Shown piece after piece: positions 15,222 through 21,491 of a stretch of 45,999 nucleotides of DNA. The notes under the pieces were generated by a model that had not been told where the DNA came from, made no database searches, and worked only from the letters and a program-made list of their open reading frames with translations. Made by a program: the position numbers and the translations under genes. The DNA comes from a virus, in IMG/VR virus record IMGVR_UViG_3300015195_000009, positions 1-45,999 of that record; one strand, given 5' to 3'. The number at the start of each line of letters is the position of its first letter. Position 1 is the stretch's first letter.

Positions 15222-15544
15222 GCGTGATATACGATAGAAATTTCGAATTGCGAGCCATTCAAGCCGATAAGTTTCAGTACATCGTCACAGTTCACATATC
15301 GAATGCATCTAAATCACTGTTAGAGCTATGCCGATCACACGATTCCGAGTTTGTGGAAATAAAGGATTGGAAGTATTTGGGGAACGAAACGTTTAGCGTT
15401 ACGTACATTCGTCGCTTCTCGCCCAAAGGTACTTTTGAACACGATTGGACAGCCGTGCCCAACCCGCCCACCATACCCGATCCACCGCCCTTACTGGAAA
15501 TTGAAATTCCTTTGCCGCGTAGAGCGAGACGCAATATACTCTAG
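15218..15544 (+). CDS. Tagged protein 8 (divergent beta module)
   Basis: A 108-residue protein with a GTG start at 15218 (GTGA overlap; GAGGG of the upstream tag 8 nt before). FQYIVTVHISNASKSLLELC and ETFSVTYIRRFSP align with the beta module. A Pro-rich linker and LLEIEIPLPRRARRNIL end it. It is the last array member; a free-standing HNH gene starts 6 nt downstream. Confidence 0.65.
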   Translation: MSVIYDRNFELRAIQADKFQYIVTVHISNASKSLLELCRSHDSEFVEIKDWKYLGNETFSVTYIRRFSPKGTFEHDWTAVPNPPTIPDPPPLLEIEIPLPRRARRNIL

Positions 15545-15550
15545 CCGCTC

Positions 15551-16075
15551 ATGCCGCTCACGATTGACAATTCGCGACTGTGCCGCAACTGCGGATTATC
15601 TTTTCGACCGTCACGCGGATTTCTGAATTACCGATTCTGTGTTCGTTGCACCTTTAAGCGCCGCCAGGAGAAGCGCAGCGCCCGGCAACGAGGAAAGCGA
15701 GCCTATGACAAATACCCCAGTCGTGGCTTTCAAGCCGTTAGGAAGCAGATGTCTGTGCGAGGCAACAAGTGCCATTTCTGCGCAATTTCCGGCCCCGCTC
15801 ACCGTAAGCAATTCGGCAGTGACCTGGAACTTCATCACGTTTTACCCGCTAGATTTGTCGAGCAGATAGGCGGAAACCCCCACGATCCAGAGAATCTGAT
15901 ATGGCTCTGTGAGCGCGAGCATGGCCAAGCGCGGGCAGCCGAAGAGGCGCTGAAGGGCAAGGCAGGCATGTATGGATTCGTACAGGAGTACCGGACAAGA
16001 AATTGGGATTTACCGCTACTAAAGCGGACGTTTGCGCACTACAATCTGCCCATCAACCGTCTGCCCTGGGAGTAG
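15551..16075 (+). CDS. HNH endonuclease
   Basis: A 174-residue protein from ATG 15551. It has an N-terminal zinc ribbon (C-R-N-CG ... FCVRC), then a basic stretch. The HNH core is CHFC ... LELHHVLPARFVEQIGG ... H-DPENLIWLC-x2-EHG, with paired Cys for a structural zinc and His/Asn for catalysis. Such genes act as free-standing homing endonucleases; some near terminase genes help cos-site packaging. Here it lies 4 kb after terL, so a selfish element is the simpler reading. Confidence 0.82.
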   Translation: MPLTIDNSRLCRNCGLSFRPSRGFLNYRFCVRCTFKRRQEKRSARQRGKRAYDKYPSRGFQAVRKQMSVRGNKCHFCAISGPAHRKQFGSDLELHHVLPARFVEQIGGNPHDPENLIWLCEREHGQARAAEEALKGKAGMYGFVQEYRTRNWDLPLLKRTFAHYNLPINRLPWE

Positions 16076-16077
16076 AA

Positions 16078-16161
16078 ATGGACAACTGGATATCGCAGCC
16101 GAATCCCAAACCAGATCGCATCAAAGGAACGATAACTTTCAATCCGTGGGCGAAAGAATAA
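16078..16161 (+). CDS. Very small protein (27 residues)
   Basis: ATG 16078 follows the HNH stop by 2 nt and reads MDNWISQPNPKPDRIKGTIT to a TAA at 16159-16161. It lies in an otherwise empty interval, 5 nt before the next start. Its support is only spacing and a sensible amino-acid make-up. It may be a leader peptide or a remnant. Confidence 0.35.
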   Translation: MDNWISQPNPKPDRIKGTITFNPWAKE

Positions 16162-16166
16162 AAATT

Positions 16167-16307
16167 ATGAAGAAACTTAACCTAGAAGTCAAAGTCAGGC
16201 GCGGCAAACCAGTTGCCGACCAGAATTTTGCTGACGACATAAAAAAGCGCATCGCTAAGATATCGAAAACCAAAACCAAGAAAGTCAAAAAGAAGTCGCG
16301 TGGCTGA
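16167..16307 (+). CDS. Small highly basic protein
   Basis: A 46-residue protein from ATG 16167. About two fifths of residues are Lys or Arg, with a C-terminal KTKTKKVKKKSRG tail, so it probably binds nucleic acid. It overlaps the following GTG start by 8 nt. No family is recognised. I prefer this start because longer upstream readings run through the HNH gene in another frame. Confidence 0.5.
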   Translation: MKKLNLEVKVRRGKPVADQNFADDIKKRIAKISKTKTKKVKKKSRG

Positions 16308-16848
16308 TACCGCCAAACGGCTATGCGTTGTCATTTTTGTATTGGCGCTCATCGTGGCCGCACTTTTGCTTGATGTGTTTTTGATGGGGTATCACCGTGG
16401 GTCGCACGACAAACTGCAATGGGAAATACTACGTCCGAAGGGGAGTCTGATGAAAACCGAACAAACATTCGACATTGAGAAGATTTTCCAAATTGCCAAA
16501 GTCTGCCATGAGGCAAATCGCGCCTACTGTGTTTCCTTGGGAGACCTGACACAACTCCCGTGGGAAGGGGCACCGCAGTGGCAACGCGAGTCGGCCATCA
16601 ATGGGGTTAAGTTCCATCTGACCATGTACGCGCGTAAGACAATTCCAACTCCCTGGGCGAGCCATAACTCCTGGATGGCGGAAAAGGTTGCGGCGGGCTG
16701 GACGTACGGACCTGAAAAGAACGAGGCCACAAAAACACATCCATGCATTGTGGAGTTCCACAAACTGCCCATGGAGCAGCGCATGAAGGATTATCTGTTT
16801 ACGGGAATCGTGGAGTCGTTCCACCGCGCAGAAACGGCAATCGTGTAA
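16300..16848 (+). CDS. RyR-domain protein with N-terminal membrane helix
   Basis: A 182-residue protein from GTG 16300. Residues 7-30 (LCVVIFVLALIVAALLLDVFL) form one membrane helix. Residues 65-180 hold a RyR domain: WMAEKVAAGWTYGPEKNEAT, then HPCIVEFHKLPMEQRMKDYL, the usual order W-x2-x-K-V-A-x-GW-x-YGP and K-x-HP-x-(L/I)-V. An internal ATG at 16450 has AGGGGAG 4 nt upstream, a better ribosome site than the GTG, so a soluble 132-residue form may also be made. RyR domains in prokaryotes are linked by comparative genomics to NAD- or nucleotide-derived signalling; a counter-defence role is possible but only an inference. Confidence 0.78.
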   Translation: MADTAKRLCVVIFVLALIVAALLLDVFLMGYHRGSHDKLQWEILRPKGSLMKTEQTFDIEKIFQIAKVCHEANRAYCVSLGDLTQLPWEGAPQWQRESAINGVKFHLTMYARKTIPTPWASHNSWMAEKVAAGWTYGPEKNEATKTHPCIVEFHKLPMEQRMKDYLFTGIVESFHRAETAIV

Positions 16849-17033
16849 TGGAATATAAAGTCATCATCCTTGACCCATACCCAAAAGATGCCACCGAGAA
16901 ACTTAACCAGTTGGCCTTAGAGGGATGGCGCGTGGTGTGTTCGTATGAAGGAGACCGCATTGTTCTTTCCAAGCCAGACCGTAGGCCAGACCGTAGGCCA
17001 TTAAAGCCGCGAGAACCGAGACTTGGACATTGA
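16848..17033 (+). CDS. DUF4177-like small protein
   Basis: A 61-residue protein from ATG 16848, overlapping the upstream stop by 1 nt. EYKVIIL ... LNQLALEGWRVVCSYEGDRIV matches the DUF4177 pattern (Y-K-V, then L-N-x-L-A-x-E-GW-x-V). The family is small and its function unknown. The C-terminus carries KPDRRPDRRPL, encoded by a 12-bp tandem duplication (16973-16996). Confidence 0.65.
   Translation: MEYKVIILDPYPKDATEKLNQLALEGWRVVCSYEGDRIVLSKPDRRPDRRPLKPREPRLGH
16973..16996 (+). repeat. 12-bp tandem duplication
   Basis: GCCAGACCGTAG is present twice in exact tandem (16973-16984, 16985-16996), followed by GCC of a third partial unit. It encodes the repeated P-D-R-R in the DUF4177-like protein. 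The period matches the 12-bp duplications at 950 and 3656. Confidence 0.8.
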
Positions 17034-17037
17034 AAAA

Positions 17038-17205
17038 ATGGACGAGGACGATAAGCCCTACAAATTTCCCGACCGCCCTGCCAAGAAATCCAGCACCAAC
17101 GTGCTGATAGAAGCGCCTGGTAAAATTGCCTGTCAGGTGTGTGGATGCCGAGACCGTCAGCGGAAGGGATGTATCTGCAAATGCCATATCCCGTCAGGAA
17201 AATAG
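17038..17205 (+). CDS. Small Cys-rich protein
   Basis: A 55-residue protein from ATG 17038 (TTG 17023 is a weaker alternative). The C-terminal half has C-Q-VCGC ... GCICKCH, five Cys and one His in about 20 residues, almost certainly a metal site. The N-terminus is acidic. No family is recognised. Confidence 0.55.
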   Translation: MDEDDKPYKFPDRPAKKSSTNVLIEAPGKIACQVCGCRDRQRKGCICKCHIPSGK

Positions 17206-17546
17206 GTTTATTTCCAGAACCTAAAAGGCACCTTAGTTGGCAAGAGCGATTCAATATGTTTCATGCCAAGAAACCAGAAGTGTATACCCTGCTTGTGGCT
17301 CTAGCGCGTAACATTCGCCGAAGGTGGCCTAACCGAAAGGTGGGCATTGAATTACTCATCAACCGCGTACGTTGGGATTTCTCTTTTGATTATTCGAATT
17401 CCGGAGAAGACTTCAAAATAAATCAAAATTTCGCAGCGTACTACGCTCGCCTGATTATAAAACAGGAACCTGACCTACAAGACATGTTCGAACTGCGGCA
17501 ATTGGGTACAGAGGGTCGGGGAAAAAAGAATGAATCCCACGATTAA
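17181..17546 (+). CDS. Conserved phage hypothetical protein (RWDF type)
   Basis: About 121 residues from ATG 17181; starts at 17139, 17169 or 17256 are also possible. The core FHAKKPEVYTLLVALARN ... VGIELLINRVRWDFSF ... YYARLIIKQEPDLQDMFELR follows a pattern I recall from many phage and bacterial hypotheticals (F-x-x-N/K-P-x-V-Y, then R-W-D, then A-x-YARL, then F-E-L-R). The fold appears helical. The function is unknown. Confidence 0.65.
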   Translation: MPYPVRKIGLFPEPKRHLSWQERFNMFHAKKPEVYTLLVALARNIRRRWPNRKVGIELLINRVRWDFSFDYSNSGEDFKINQNFAAYYARLIIKQEPDLQDMFELRQLGTEGRGKKNESHD

Positions 17547-17844
17547 GTATTACGAGCCGCCCATCTCCGAGCACGACATGCCCACGAACACGCATGAGCA
17601 AACCACTACCCTAGACATTGGCGTGTACGGATTCACCCAAAAAGTTGGCGACGAAATATTTATCCCGTTAATCGTGGCGCTCCGCGAAGGCCGGGGAGAC
17701 GTGGGCCGTTTTCTCGACCATCTCTCCCCGCGCTGTGTGATCGTTTCGGTAACGAGCGACAAATTGCGTGGAATGCTGGAGCGTCGTGGGTGGAAAGTTA
17801 CATACAACGATGAGGCGATTGACTTTTGGAGACGCCCGGCATGA
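17530..17844 (+). CDS. Hypothetical protein
   Basis: A 104-residue protein from ATG 17530, overlapping the upstream gene by 17 nt. The middle has strands and helices (TLDIGVYGFTQKV; CVIVSVTSDKLRGMLERRGW). It overlaps the next gene by 4 nt (ATGA). No family is recognised. Confidence 0.58.
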   Translation: MNPTIKYYEPPISEHDMPTNTHEQTTTLDIGVYGFTQKVGDEIFIPLIVALREGRGDVGRFLDHLSPRCVIVSVTSDKLRGMLERRGWKVTYNDEAIDFWRRPA

Positions 17845-18053
17845 CACGCATTGAAATCCGCAGGCGCATCCGCTTGTTTATCTGCAACAAGCACGTCCGT
17901 CGCTACCTTACGGGAGTTCCGGTAATTTTATTTTCATGGTTGCTTTCATGGGCGATTTGGAACCATCTTTTCTTGGCAAGCATTATGGTATTTTCCATTT
18001 TTGCTTATATCGTAGGAACAATGATCCGTCTTTTTATGGACTGGGACGGTTAA
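17841..18053 (+). CDS. Small membrane protein with two helices
   Basis: A 70-residue protein from ATG 17841 (ATGA overlap). A basic N-terminus (MTRIEIRRRIR) precedes two hydrophobic segments, VPVILFSWLLSWAIW and FLASIMVFSIFAYIVGTMI, separated by a short turn. By the positive-inside rule the N-terminus should be cytoplasmic. It could be a small phage membrane protein such as a pinholin or exclusion factor, but nothing supports a specific choice. Confidence 0.6.
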   Translation: MTRIEIRRRIRLFICNKHVRRYLTGVPVILFSWLLSWAIWNHLFLASIMVFSIFAYIVGTMIRLFMDWDG

Positions 18054-18056
18054 GTT

Positions 18057-18893
18057 ATGGGATTAGGCATTGGCGTTTCGACTCAAAACCGCAAGGCGCT
18101 CCTACTGGAATGCCTCAACGCTGTATGGAATTTCTCTTCAGACGACGCACTAATAGTTATTGGGGACGATGCGAGTAGCGACGGGACTCATCAAGCGATT
18201 CAGGAATGGATCGACCAGCGCTCGTTTGTCAACAAGACGCCCATCGAAGTTCTAACCCACCCTGAAATATTGGGAATTTCCAACAACAAGAATCGCATCG
18301 TGAGCGCGTTGATGAAAGACCCTGCGATCGAGGACATTATCCTCATTGAAGATGACGTGATTCCAATTGCGCCGCAGTGGTGTGAGGCGTTTATCGAAAC
18401 CGCGCGAATTCATACCGAAGCGCACCTGCTTTTTATGCCATCGGAATCGAGATACGGACCAACTAAGGTCGCCCAGGAAGACCAGAAATATTCAATTGCC
18501 TGGCGAAGACATTGCGCGGGGATGTGCATGTATTGGAGAGCCTCACTTTTACGCGAGGTTGGGAATTTCGAAAAACGGTTTGGGCGATACGGTTGGGAGC
18601 ATAATCTGCAAACAGCAAAATCCCTTGCTGCGCAATGGCATGATCCCGAAGGGCCGTACCCGCATTGTGTCGCTGTAGAGCCAATGCTCAAAGCGCTGGA
18701 CATGGAACGCGCCGCAAAGGGAAAGCCAGAGCTTTCAACATGCGGAACGTTGTCAGCGAAGATGTTGATGGCGAGCCATAACCATCAGGTGTATTCCGAC
18801 TCAATTAGTGTACTGCGGGCAAAATATAGCGATGTTGAAAAAAAGAGCAATGAAGACAAAAAAATCCATAGAATGAAATATTTCCAGGATTGA
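18057..18893 (+). CDS. GT-A fold glycosyltransferase (GT2-like)
   Basis: A 278-residue protein. [15 protein letters not shown] and [13 protein letters not shown] (residues 3-44) are the usual GT2 nucleotide-sugar start. [10 protein letters not shown] (about 99-108) is the D-x-D-like metal site. FGRYGWEH (about 178-185) resembles the acceptor-side G-W-E-H/D motif. No membrane helix is present, so it acts in the cytoplasm. With the sugar enzymes at 25.5-31.3 kb it may decorate a virion protein, DNA or a host glycan. The substrate cannot be told. Confidence 0.8.
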   Translation: MGLGIGVSTQNRKALLLECLNAVWNFSSDDALIVIGDDASSDGTHQAIQEWIDQRSFVNKTPIEVLTHPEILGISNNKNRIVSALMKDPAIEDIILIEDDVIPIAPQWCEAFIETARIHTEAHLLFMPSESRYGPTKVAQEDQKYSIAWRRHCAGMCMYWRASLLREVGNFEKRFGRYGWEHNLQTAKSLAAQWHDPEGPYPHCVAVEPMLKALDMERAAKGKPELSTCGTLSAKMLMASHNHQVYSDSISVLRAKYSDVEKKSNEDKKIHRMKYFQD

Positions 18894-18894
18894 A

Positions 18895-19404
18895 ATGGGC
18901 GTTTTTGTGGATTTAACGGGGTATCGTTTTGGCCGCCTTGTCGTTCAACGCAAGGCTACGTCGCCATCTAAAATGCTTCGATGGTCGTGCCTGTGCGATT
19001 GCGGCAATACCAAAATTATACAAGGTAGCAATTTACGCTCTGGGCATATTCGAAGTTGTGGGTGTTTGCGTTCGGAAAACTCAAAAGCGATTCACTTAAA
19101 GCATGGCCAAGCGCGGCGCGGGCAACACAGTCGAGAATATAGCTGTTGGATGGCTATGTCAGACCGTTGCGGCAATCCTAAACAACAGAACTGGCATCGT
19201 TACGGTGGGCGTGGAATAAAAATTGCTCGCCGATGGAGCGGCAAGAATGGATTTCAAAATTTCTTTGCGGATATGGGCGTGAAACCCACTTCTGCGCATT
19301 CGATAGACCGTATCAACAATAATGGAAATTACACGCCATCCAATTGCCGTTGGGCTACGGCACGCGAGCAAGCTCTGAACAGGCGAAAAAGGAGCAGGGC
19401 ATGA
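18895..19404 (+). CDS. Putative homing-type endonuclease (DRINNNGNY family), copy 1
   Basis: A 169-residue protein. An N-terminal beta segment ([14 protein letters not shown]) precedes a zinc knuckle set (C-L-CDCGN ... SCGCLRSE). The C-terminal domain has [13 protein letters not shown] and [21 protein letters not shown] recall this combination from phage proteins annotated as HNH or AP2-like endonucleases. A clear paralogue sits at 33666-34190. Both lie neatly between unrelated genes, as free-standing homing endonucleases do. The nuclease role is inferred from family memory. Confidence 0.68.
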   Translation: MGVFVDLTGYRFGRLVVQRKATSPSKMLRWSCLCDCGNTKIIQGSNLRSGHIRSCGCLRSENSKAIHLKHGQARRGQHSREYSCWMAMSDRCGNPKQQNWHRYGGRGIKIARRWSGKNGFQNFFADMGVKPTSAHSIDRINNNGNYTPSNCRWATAREQALNRRKRSRA

Positions 19405-19631
19405 AAACAATAACCGAGCAGACGTTTTATCAGGGACCTAATCAGGCAGGCATGGTTCTCACGGAACCGACGACGGTACTGCGGTGCCATTTTATTCAAG
19501 TCGGCTACAGCCTACTGCGATCATTAACTCAACTGGAATGGCCACATTCGCTGTTGGAAGTAAAAACAAACGGTGCCGAAATACGTTCTTGTGAATTTAT
19601 CGTCAAGGGCAACGGTCTCGCGATAGAATGA
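19401..19631 (+). CDS. Hypothetical protein
   Basis: A 76-residue protein from ATG 19401, with GGAGC 6 nt upstream and a 4-nt overlap with the gene before. It is beta-rich ([32 protein letters not shown]) with no known motif. It overlaps the next gene by 4 nt. Confidence 0.55.
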   Translation: MKTITEQTFYQGPNQAGMVLTEPTTVLRCHFIQVGYSLLRSLTQLEWPHSLLEVKTNGAEIRSCEFIVKGNGLAIE

Positions 19632-20101
19632 ATATCTGTACATTCTCGCCAAACCGGACGTATCGCTACAGTTGGCGAACTTCTTGGAACGAACTACCTT
19701 CTATTGCATTTGTGATGCTAAATCCAAGCGTAGCAGACGAGAATCATTCAGACCCAACTGTGTCTCGCTGTGTAAAACGAGCAAAGGCTTGGAACTTTGG
19801 GGCAGTGGAAGTGGTGAACATTTTTGGTCTGCGATCAACCAATCCAATCGAGCTTTACGTAGCAAACGATCCGGTTGGACCTGGCAACGATGAGGCTATT
19901 CTAAATGCGGTGCGGTCGGCCAAGATGGTAATTTGTGGATGGGGCAATCACGGTAAATTGTGCGAGCGAAGCACCCACGTTTTGGAATTGCTGCGTCGGG
20001 CAAATAGGCAGTTTTATGCCCTGCGTATCAATGGCAATGGTGAGCCTGGGCATCCCTTATACCTTCCGTACAATCTCACGCCGATTCCGTACATTCCCTG
20101 A
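19628..20101 (+). CDS. DUF1643 family protein
   Basis: A 157-residue protein from ATG 19628. TYRYSWRTSW, FVMLNPSVADENHSDPTVSR, VVNIFGLRSTNP, DPVGPGND, ICGWGNHG and GHPLYLPY follow the full DUF1643 order. The family occurs in bacteria and phages, and its reaction is unknown. The length is normal. It is the last protein gene before the tRNA region. Confidence 0.82.
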   Translation: MNICTFSPNRTYRYSWRTSWNELPSIAFVMLNPSVADENHSDPTVSRCVKRAKAWNFGAVEVVNIFGLRSTNPIELYVANDPVGPGNDEAILNAVRSAKMVICGWGNHGKLCERSTHVLELLRRANRQFYALRINGNGEPGHPLYLPYNLTPIPYIP

Positions 20102-20134
20102 TAGAATGTGGGTGCCACTTAGCGGGTACCTGTC

Positions 20135-20216
20135 AGCGATGCGGACTAGCCCACCGATAAGAGCGGGAAACGATTTGGGCAAATCGGCAGGTTGCACCTC
20201 CCGCTCTGGCATCGCT
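20135..20216 (+). ncRNA. Structured RNA element of unknown class
   Basis: Nested perfect stems can be drawn. P1 is AGCGATGC (20135-20142) with GCATCGCT (20209-20216). P2 is AGAGCGGGA (20060+100, i.e. 20160-20168) with TCCCGCTCT (20199-20207). Inside P2 are hairpins CGATTT-GGGC-AAATCG (20171-20186) and AGGT-TGC-ACCT (20189-20199, sharing its last base with P2). No reading frame explains them. It lies 4 nt before the broken tRNA-Thr. The right arm resembles a shortened T-arm and acceptor, so a decayed tRNA is one explanation, but the extra outer stem is not tRNA-like. Confidence 0.5.
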
Positions 20217-20220
20217 CAGG

Positions 20221-20284
20221 GCCGGGTTAGCTCAGTGGTAGAGCGGCTGTTTTGTAAACAGCGGGTCGGTGGTTCGATTCAACG
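20221..20284 (+). pseudogene. Truncated tRNA-Thr (anticodon UGU)
   Basis: The 5' acceptor strand GCCGGGT, a D-arm (GCTC/GAGC), a perfect anticodon arm GCTGT-TTTGTAA-ACAGC (anticodon TGT) and GGTGG-TTCGATT of the T-arm are present. The T-stem should then close with CCACC and the acceptor with ACCCGGC. Instead the sequence becomes AACGATGATGCTCC, which pairs with neither. The change falls exactly where the HNH gene (ATG 20285) begins, so the 3' end was probably replaced when that gene entered. Confidence 0.7.
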
Positions 20285-20728
20285 ATGATGCTCCAAAACT
20301 TTTCTTATATGCGCATCCGAGATAGGGCAAAATTATTAAAACTTCAAGCCGACTGGTATGTGCGTGTCGTTAAGCCACGACGGGCAGAGTGGATTTTGGC
20401 TAACGGGCCATGTGTTGATTGTGGCTCTTGGGAACACCTAGAGGTTGACCACGTAGACCCTTCGACTAAGGTAAGTCACAACGTTTGGACTTGGGAAGCG
20501 TCACGCCGCGCACAAGAATTAGAAAAATGTGTTACTCGGTGCCATACCTGCCACAGAATAAAATCAAATTCTGAGTTGGCTAGGCCGACTACACACGGCA
20601 CAAGGGCAGCTTATCAAAAGGGTTGCCGCTGCTCACCGTGCATAGCGGCGGCAGCCAAGTACCGCAACGAAAGACGATACTTAAATGGCACTCGGCGGAA
20701 AAGTTTCTATGATACTATTTCCCCGTGA
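20285..20728 (+). CDS. HNH endonuclease within the tRNA cluster
   Basis: A 147-residue protein; ATG 20285 or 20309 could be the start. CVDCG ... LEVDHVDPSTKVSHNVW ... CVTRCHTCHRIKS gives the HNH core with zinc-binding CxxC pairs. The C-terminus, HGTRAAYQKGCRCSPCIAAA, is a small Cys motif often seen in phage HNH proteins. It sits between the broken tRNA-Thr and tRNA-Ser and is probably a free-standing homing endonuclease that targeted the tRNA region. Confidence 0.8.
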   Translation: MMLQNFSYMRIRDRAKLLKLQADWYVRVVKPRRAEWILANGPCVDCGSWEHLEVDHVDPSTKVSHNVWTWEASRRAQELEKCVTRCHTCHRIKSNSELARPTTHGTRAAYQKGCRCSPCIAAAAKYRNERRYLNGTRRKSFYDTISP

Positions 20729-20759
20729 GCAACGAATCTTCATCAGCGCTTTCCAATTC

Positions 20760-20845
20760 GGGGAGCGCTACTGAATGGTCGGTAACTGGTCTTGAAAACC
20801 AGAGTACCCGCAAGGGTAAGGGTTCGAATCCTTCGCTCCCCGCCA
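20760..20845 (+). tRNA. tRNA-Ser (UGA)
   Basis: The acceptor GGGGAGC (20760-20766) pairs with GCTCCCC (20835-20841), followed by G and an encoded CCA. The anticodon arm CTGGT-CTTGAAA-ACCAG gives anticodon TGA. The long variable arm (TACCCGCAAGGGTA) and T-arm GGGTTCGAATCC are typical of serine tRNA. All stems look intact. Confidence 0.93.
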
Positions 20846-20899
20846 ATTTCCCTAAAGGCTTTCCACCACAACCATACCCGCAGTCGTAACCCATTTTTC

Positions 20900-20973
20900 T
20901 GGCAGATCGACTAACGGTAAGTCGTTGGGCTTTGAATCCAACTATGAAGGTTCGAATCCTTCTCTGCCATCCA
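20900..20973 (+). tRNA. tRNA-Gln (UUG)
   Basis: The acceptor TGGCAGA (20900-20906) pairs with TCTGCCA (20963-20969), followed by T and CCA. The anticodon loop CTTTGAA in the stem TTGGG/TCCAA gives anticodon TTG. The T-arm is GAAGGTTCGAATCCTTC. It appears functional. Confidence 0.92.
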
Positions 20974-20978
20974 GTTAT

Positions 20979-21054
20979 TCCGCGATAGTGTCAACGGTAG
21001 CACGGCGGACTTTTAATCCGTTCGGTACAGGTTCGAATCCTGTTCGCGGAACCA
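20979..21054 (+). tRNA. tRNA-Lys (UUU)
   Basis: The acceptor TCCGCGA (20979-20985) pairs with TCGCGGA (21044-21050), followed by A and CCA. The anticodon arm GCGGA-CTTTTAA-TCCGT gives anticodon TTT. The T-arm is ACAGGTTCGAATCCTGT. It lies 5 nt after tRNA-Gln, consistent with one transcript. Confidence 0.92.
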
Positions 21055-21056
21055 GT

Positions 21057-21132
21057 CGGGACGTAGGGGAGCGGCTACCCCACTTGCCTTGGGAGCAAGG
21101 AATCGAGAGTTCAAGTCTCTCCGTCCCGACCA
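21057..21132 (+). tRNA. tRNA-Pro (UGG)
   Basis: The acceptor CGGGACG (21057-21063) pairs with CGTCCCG (21122-21128), followed by A and CCA. The anticodon arm CTTGC-CTTGGGA-GCAAG gives anticodon TGG. The T-arm is GAGAGTTCAAGTCTCTC. It is the last of the cluster. Confidence 0.92.
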
Positions 21133-21153
21133 ATTTTGACATGCGTTTCATGC

Positions 21154-21183
21154 TTGACATTTCACACTTACCGGACGGATAAT
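21154..21183 (+). promoter_or_regulatory. Strong sigma70-type promoter after the tRNA cluster
   Basis: TTGACA (21154-21159, perfect), an 18-nt spacer, then GATAAT (21178-21183, five of six). A second TTGACAT begins at 21136, 18 nt upstream, making a direct repeat of the -35 hexamer. It reads into the small DNA-binding and HerA-like genes. It is the best promoter match in the window. Confidence 0.6.
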
Positions 21184-21219
21184 TTACTATTCCTAGATTG
21201 TGAAATGGAGCCTGGGATA

Positions 21220-21462
21220 ATGGACACCCCTCTAACCGACAGCCTTATCGCAGAAACCACTATCAAGCAGAGCCTCAACGTCGAGATGGCCAAAAAGCAC
21301 GGGGTTGTCATAACCCGCCAAGCAATAATCCTATTGAACGAAACCCCTAAAGGAAGCCCCGCCGCCATTTTGGCTTTCTTGAAAGATAATGCCCACCTGA
21401 GTCCGGCGCATAAATTGGCCATGGAAATGTTCCAAATGTACCTTTTGCGAACGCTACTTTAG
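21220..21462 (+). CDS. Hypothetical helical protein
   Basis: An 80-residue protein from ATG 21220, 37 nt after the promoter. It is mostly helical (MDTPLTDSLIAETTIKQSL; PAAILAFLKDNAHL; HKLAMEMFQMYLLRTLL). It is the first gene of the block running to the HerA-like ATPase. No family is recognised. Confidence 0.58.
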   Translation: MDTPLTDSLIAETTIKQSLNVEMAKKHGVVITRQAIILLNETPKGSPAAILAFLKDNAHLSPAHKLAMEMFQMYLLRTLL

Positions 21463-21491
21463 CTCACAAAGGATAGGAGCCTGCACAGAAT

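Larger units (their letters stand above)
12437..15541 (+). repeat. Eight copies of a 17-codon C-terminal tag
   Basis: The last 17 codons of eight consecutive genes encode variants of one peptide. Copies lie at 12437-12487, 12899-12949, 13132-13182, 13482-13532, 13844-13894, 14848-14898, 15168-15218 and 15491-15541. The core E-I-P is invariant. It is followed by x-P-R-(K/R)-x-R-G-(N/S/D)-(V/I)-L in most copies (third copy EIPEPRKPRHSIP, second EIPPARKSRG). Synonymous codons differ (EIP as GAAATTCCG, GAGATTCCC or GAAATCCCA), so peptide sequence rather than DNA sequence appears to be kept. In most copies the R-G codons also make an AGAGG/GAGGG-like ribosome site for the next gene. Confidence 0.88.

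Noticed and set aside
20135-20216. The structured RNA as a working tRNA
   Set aside because: No arrangement gives a D-arm, a 7-nt anticodon loop and a T-arm together, and the outer stem extends beyond a tRNA acceptor.
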